From: Verrucomicrobiota bacterium
GTDB lineage: Bacteria > Verrucomicrobiota > Verrucomicrobiia > Limisphaerales > UBA11358
DNA: 7,950 nt
Direction of reading: 5' to 3'
Assembly: GCA_026225155.1 (NCBI GenBank)
Contig: JAMFSG010000103.1
Span: 1 to 7,950 of the forward strand
Shown: one piece after another, positions 4,961 to 7,950 of the stretch
Numbering within the stretch: position 1 is the first letter of the stretch
Layout of the letters: each line of letters begins with the position of its first letter
Program-made: the position numbers and the translations under genes
The notes under the pieces: model-generated
The model's database searches: none
What the model was told of the DNA's origin: nothing
The model's input: the letters and a program-made list of their open reading frames with translations, nothing else

Positions 4961-7186
4961 TTATTTCCACGGCACTTCGTAAATCCGCACGGCATCGCGG
5001 AAACCCTTGATTTGTTCCGGCGGCAATTCCCTGCATGTCGCGGCGATTTCCGGCGCATGATGTAACAAGTGCAAATATGTCGTGTCGCTGATGATGATGC
5101 GGCTGCTGCCGGAAACGCCTTCCAGCCGGCTGGCCAGATTCACGTCGCGGCCGAAAACCGTGTAATTAAAACCATGCGCGTCCGAACCCATCAAGCCGAC
5201 GGTGACAAACCCGGTATTGACGCCGGAACCGAGGTGCAGTTCGACATGCAACGGTTTTTGCGGCAAACCGGCGGCGAGCCGCGCTTTGTTTTCAATTTCC
5301 CGCGCGGGATTTTGGGCAAGTCGTTGCGCGTTCAATTTCACGATGGCGCGTTGCGTTTCAATCGCTGCCTGCACGCAGGCAAGTGCATGTTTCTCGTTCG
5401 TGGACGGTGCGTTCCAAAACGCCATCACGCAATCGCCGATATATTTGTCCAACGTGCCCCCATGCTTTTTCACCGCCTCGGCGACCGTCGCGAGATAAAG
5501 ATTCACCGTCTCCAAAGTTTCGCGCGCGGATTCTTCAAAATATTTTTCCGCCGTGGTCGAATCCAATTTGCGGTTGCGGACAAAAGCCACCACTTGTTCC
5601 TGAATCTGGTCGGTCAGCGTGGTGAATCCGCGCACATCGGCAAAGAAAATGGTGATTTCACGGTGTGCGCCGCCGAGCGCCAGTTTTTCCGCGCCCAAAA
5701 GTTCGTTCACCACGTTCGGCGAAACGAGTTTGGAAAAAACGGATTTCACGCGCCGTTTTTCGCCTTCTTCAAACATGACGCGATGGGCGGCGAGAATCAG
5801 ATATTCCATCAACATCGCACCGGCGATCGGATAAACCAGCGGCAGCCAGAAGCGAAATTTTGCGAACGCAAAAAACGCGATCGCCCCATAAATGATCGCC
5901 ACCAAAATCGCGCCACTAGCGGCAACGAAGCCGCGCGATTGCCAGGTGAGGATGGCCGTCATCGCGCCGAGAAAAATAACAATCACCAGTTCCAATGCCA
6001 GCGGCGTGCGCCGGATGAATTCGCCGGTGATGACAGAATTGGCGACGTTCCAATGTTTGCTGACGAGCAGCGTGTCGTTTTCCAGCGGCGTCGCGCCGCG
6101 GTCGGTCAGGTCATTGCCTTTGGCCGCCGAACCGATGATAACGAGTTTGCCGCGAAATTCATTTTTCAAATCGTTGGTCTCGCCCAGCAACCGCAGTTTG
6201 TCTTGTTTCAATATGTTTTCAATCGGCGCGCGCAACAAATTTGTGCTGGTCGGCGTGATCCGCCAATCAATATAAAAATTGCCATTGGCATCTACGGGAA
6301 TGGTTCGTTCGATCCCGTTTGGGCCGTGAAATTTAATGCGACCCTGCGACAGATCAATTTCCGCGTGGTCCAGATCGAGCTTCAATTCTTGCGCGGCGAT
6401 GACGATGCCCATGTCCCAAACACGCTCAAATGGTTTGTCATAGCGTTTCCAACCTTTGGGAATTTTATCGCCCACAAAATCAGCGAGGTCAAAATCTCCG
6501 TTTTTGTCGAGCAACACGACAATGTCTTTGCCAGGTTGTGGTAAAATGATGCGGTCGGATTTGATCTGTGCCTGATCCAGGTTGATGCCAAATTCCTTGG
6601 CGGCGGATTTAAAGGCCGCGTGCCAGTTCAGATTGAAACTTTTGACGCGACGCAAAACGCCATCGGAATCTTTTTCCGTTGAAATGTCACCGAGTTCAAG
6701 ACTGTTGGTGGCAAATAAATCAGGCGGCATCACCTCCGGTGTGAATGCGGAGATGACATTGCCGGCCTGATGCATTTGTAATGCGAAAAAATTGTCGGAT
6801 TCAATCAGGCTGCCATCCGCCATCGAAACCGGCGCATGGTCAGGACGCAATTCGCCAAACAGAATGTCAAAGGCAACGGCTTTTGCGCCTTGCGCTGAAA
6901 GTTCTTCGACTATCCGCCCGTAAACGTGACGTGGCCAATAAAGTCCGTAAGATTGTCCCAGCAATCCATACCGAATTTCTGAAATGCTGGAATCTTCCAT
7001 CGAAACGAAGGCAAGATTGGTGGCCACTGGCGGGGAAAATTTTTGGGAAGCACGGACACGCCAGTCGTAAGTCATCCGTTCGAGCCGATCGAGAAAGTCG
7101 GGATTCAATAGGCGGATTCCGCAAACGAACGCCAGAACAATCAGCGCAAGAAGGATGGGCGCACGTTTGGGACGCTTGAATTGCAC
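4961..7186 (-). CDS. CHASE2-domain membrane adenylate/guanylate cyclase (class III)
   Basis: A membrane sensor-enzyme expected to make cAMP (possibly cGMP) from the nucleoside triphosphate in response to an extracytoplasmic signal. Of 741 residues, 10-27 form a first membrane helix. A CHASE2 sensor domain spans about 33-390, with typical ERMTYDWRVRAS (36-47), KAVAFDILFGE (102-112) and GKLVIIGSAAKGNDLTDRGA (346-365). Three further helices follow at about 397-415, 420-442 and 447-468. The cyclase domain covers about 508-700. Metal aspartates are Asp517 (FADVRGFT) and Asp585 (KYIGD); base-binding Lys581 is present. Thr676 (YTVFG) stands where Asp is usual, as in class IIIb enzymes. Transition-state residues are Asn683 and Arg687, so it should be active. 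Two loop insertions (about 533-556 and 618-645) interrupt the catalytic core. The start is GTG at 7186; no internal ATG precedes the first helix. The upstream FecR-domain gene is its probable partner. Confidence 0.93.
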   Translation of the reverse strand: MQFKRPKRAPILLALIVLAFVCGIRLLNPDFLDRLERMTYDWRVRASQKFSPPVATNLAFVSMEDSSISEIRYGLLGQSYGLYWPRHVYGRIVEELSAQGAKAVAFDILFGELRPDHAPVSMADGSLIESDNFFALQMHQAGNVISAFTPEVMPPDLFATNSLELGDISTEKDSDGVLRRVKSFNLNWHAAFKSAAKEFGINLDQAQIKSDRIILPQPGKDIVVLLDKNGDFDLADFVGDKIPKGWKRYDKPFERVWDMGIVIAAQELKLDLDHAEIDLSQGRIKFHGPNGIERTIPVDANGNFYIDWRITPTSTNLLRAPIENILKQDKLRLLGETNDLKNEFRGKLVIIGSAAKGNDLTDRGATPLENDTLLVSKHWNVANSVITGEFIRRTPLALELVIVIFLGAMTAILTWQSRGFVAASGAILVAIIYGAIAFFAFAKFRFWLPLVYPIAGAMLMEYLILAAHRVMFEEGEKRRVKSVFSKLVSPNVVNELLGAEKLALGGAHREITIFFADVRGFTTLTDQIQEQVVAFVRNRKLDSTTAEKYFEESARETLETVNLYLATVAEAVKKHGGTLDKYIGDCVMAFWNAPSTNEKHALACVQAAIETQRAIVKLNAQRLAQNPAREIENKARLAAGLPQKPLHVELHLGSGVNTGFVTVGLMGSDAHGFNYTVFGRDVNLASRLEGVSGSSRIIISDTTYLHLLHHAPEIAATCRELPPEQIKGFRDAVRIYEVPWK

Positions 7187-7193
7187 ACCGTTT

Positions 7194-7220
7194 ATTAAAC
7201 AAAAAACCAGCGCAACTCAA
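7194..7220 (-). promoter_or_regulatory. Possible promoter of the cyclase gene within the terminator region
   Basis: On the minus strand TTGAGT (7220-7215, 4/6 to -35) lies in the loop of the upstream terminator. TTTAAT (7199-7194, 5/6 to -10) follows after 15 nt, a short spacer. The GTG start is 7 nt beyond this -10. A second option is TTGAGA ending at the fecR stop with TAAAAC 18 nt later (around 7236-7231), which would start transcription inside the hairpin. Both are tentative. Confidence 0.3.
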
Positions 7221-7235
7221 GGCTGCGCTGGTTTT
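7198..7235 (-). terminator. Intrinsic terminator after the FecR-domain gene
   Basis: A perfect 12-bp stem (7235-7224 with 7214-7203) encloses a 9-nt loop and continues on the minus strand as TTTTTTGTTT. It begins 21 nt after the FecR stop and ends 11 nt before the GTG of the cyclase gene. The A-rich 5' flank gives it some bidirectional character. It argues that the two neighbouring genes are at least partly transcribed separately. Confidence 0.9.
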
Positions 7236-7256
7236 AGAAATTGACCGGTTACAATC

Positions 7257-7950
7257 TCAAATGTGTCCGGCCACTGATGAAACCCATCCGTTATTATGAT
7301 TCAATTCATAATTTACAACTTCAACATAAAATGTTTTCAGGCCAGTAAAGATATTTGAAAGGATGCGTTCAACCCCGGGAGAAACCGGTGTCAAATCGCC
7401 ATTGGACGGATTTAGTATTTGTCCAACCGGCACGAGGACTGTCTTGGTGATGCCACCAATCGAAAGGGAAACAACCAATCCACCGCTGGCGCTTTCAAAG
7501 ACAGCGGTTGAACCGTCAGCACCGATGCTGAACAGGGTGCCGCGGACGCCGGCAATGCCATTGGGGATTTTGACCAAGTATTGTGATGTGGCAGAAAGTT
7601 TCTTCACGCTGGCGAAAATTTTTCCCTGCTTTAGATCTAATTCTGTGTCGCTGACAGTGTCGGCATCAGTATCGGTGGTGGTCAATTTATCAATGGCAAT
7701 GACCGTTCCGGGCGTAAGGCGGATGACATTCTGTTCGGCGGCGGGTTTGAAAGAAATCAAACCACGAACCGGCGCGTCAGGCGCGGGAGAAATACGATCC
7801 GGCGTTTTTTGCGACTGCGGAAACTCAATTGCCTTGCCCAACACGACATCAACGATGCCATTGTCGCCTGTGCGGAGAGCTGAACCGGCGGGCAACAATT
7901 TGCCAGCCACAAGCGGATGCCAGTTGCCATCGCCCAGCGAATAGCTTGCA
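7257..7950 (-). CDS. FecR-domain protein, N-terminus outside window
   Basis: The last 230 residues are visible; the frame stays open to the window edge, so the true start and any signal peptide lie beyond 7950. A GTG at 7910 could be misread as the start, but the codons before it encode SYSLGDGNWHPL, which continues the FecR pattern. The segment reads through LVAGKLLPAGSALRTGDNG (visible residues 13-31) to NGIAGVRGTLFSIGADGST, with ESASGGLVVS after it; RTG and GVRGT are hallmarks of the FecR ligand-sensing beta domain. Between them is a Thr/Asp-rich stretch (TTTDTDADTVSDTELD). No membrane segment is visible in this part. FecR domains act outside the cytoplasmic membrane, in iron-uptake signalling or as structural modules. 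With no FecI-type sigma factor visible and a CHASE2 cyclase next door, it is more likely a periplasmic partner of that cyclase than a FecR anti-sigma factor; that is inference. Confidence 0.85.
   Translation of the reverse strand, partial: ASYSLGDGNWHPLVAGKLLPAGSALRTGDNGIVDVVLGKAIEFPQSQKTPDRISPAPDAPVRGLISFKPAAEQNVIRLTPGTVIAIDKLTTTDTDADTVSDTELDLKQGKIFASVKKLSATSQYLVKIPNGIAGVRGTLFSIGADGSTAVFESASGGLVVSLSIGGITKTVLVPVGQILNPSNGDLTPVSPGVERILSNIFTGLKTFYVEVVNYELNHNNGWVSSVAGHI

Noticed and set aside
4886..4963. AT-rich gap with ATTAAAA tandem units and partly inverted ends as a mobile element or origin
   Set aside because: The repeats are short and low-complexity, with no terminal inverted repeat of useful length, no target duplication and no DnaA-box cluster recognised.
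5069..6544. Long plus-strand open frame of 491 codons inside the cyclase gene
   Set aside because: It lies wholly antisense to a gene with clear CHASE2 and cyclase motifs. Its product is Arg/Phe/Gln-rich with no recognisable domain, as expected from codon-biased antisense frames.
7257..7910. GTG at 7910 as the true start of the FecR-domain gene
   Set aside because: The in-frame codons from 7911 to 7950 encode SYSLGDGNWHPL, which fits the FecR domain, so the gene simply continues past the window edge.

Overview
The window looks like ordinary chromosome from a Verrucomicrobia-type bacterium. My best guess is the Pedosphaera/Limisphaerales side of the phylum, judged from protein flavour, gene combination and intergenic palindromes; no database search was possible. 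All eight genes lie on the minus strand, so transcription runs from position 7950 towards 1. No RNA gene, CRISPR array, prophage or insertion sequence was seen. No gene-free stretch exceeds 300 bases; the longest is 1351-1530.

In transcription order: (a) 7257-7950 is the C-terminal part of a FecR-domain protein, followed by a strong terminator (7201-7235). (b) 4961-7184/7186 is a membrane-bound CHASE2 class III adenylate/guanylate cyclase. Together these two look like an extracytoplasmic sensing pair feeding cyclic nucleotide synthesis. (c) 1531-4871 is a housekeeping block: coaD (coenzyme A), a YceD/DUF177 protein, rpmF (L32), plsX and fabH. It links CoA supply, 50S ribosome assembly and the start of fatty-acid and phospholipid synthesis. 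A 22-nt inverted repeat of GAGACGCR-type units fills the coaD-yceD gap, and a hairpin sits between rpmF and plsX. plsX and fabH overlap by ATGA. fabD, fabG and acpP do not follow fabH. (d) 1351-1530 holds two related palindromes in opposite orientation, resembling a REP doublet (REPIN). (e) 1018-1350 encodes a small PilZ-like protein, followed by a strong terminator. (f) 1-940 is a nearly complete D-2-hydroxyacid dehydrogenase (SerA/GRHPR family), cut by the window edge.

The most notable pattern is regulatory. None of the start codons shows a good Shine-Dalgarno sequence. In front of four genes a sigma70-like -10 hexamer lies only 6-8 nt before the start codon, which would give leaderless mRNAs. 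In two cases this putative promoter overlaps the intrinsic terminator of the preceding gene. I found no clearly new multigene system; the protein-coding content is conventional.
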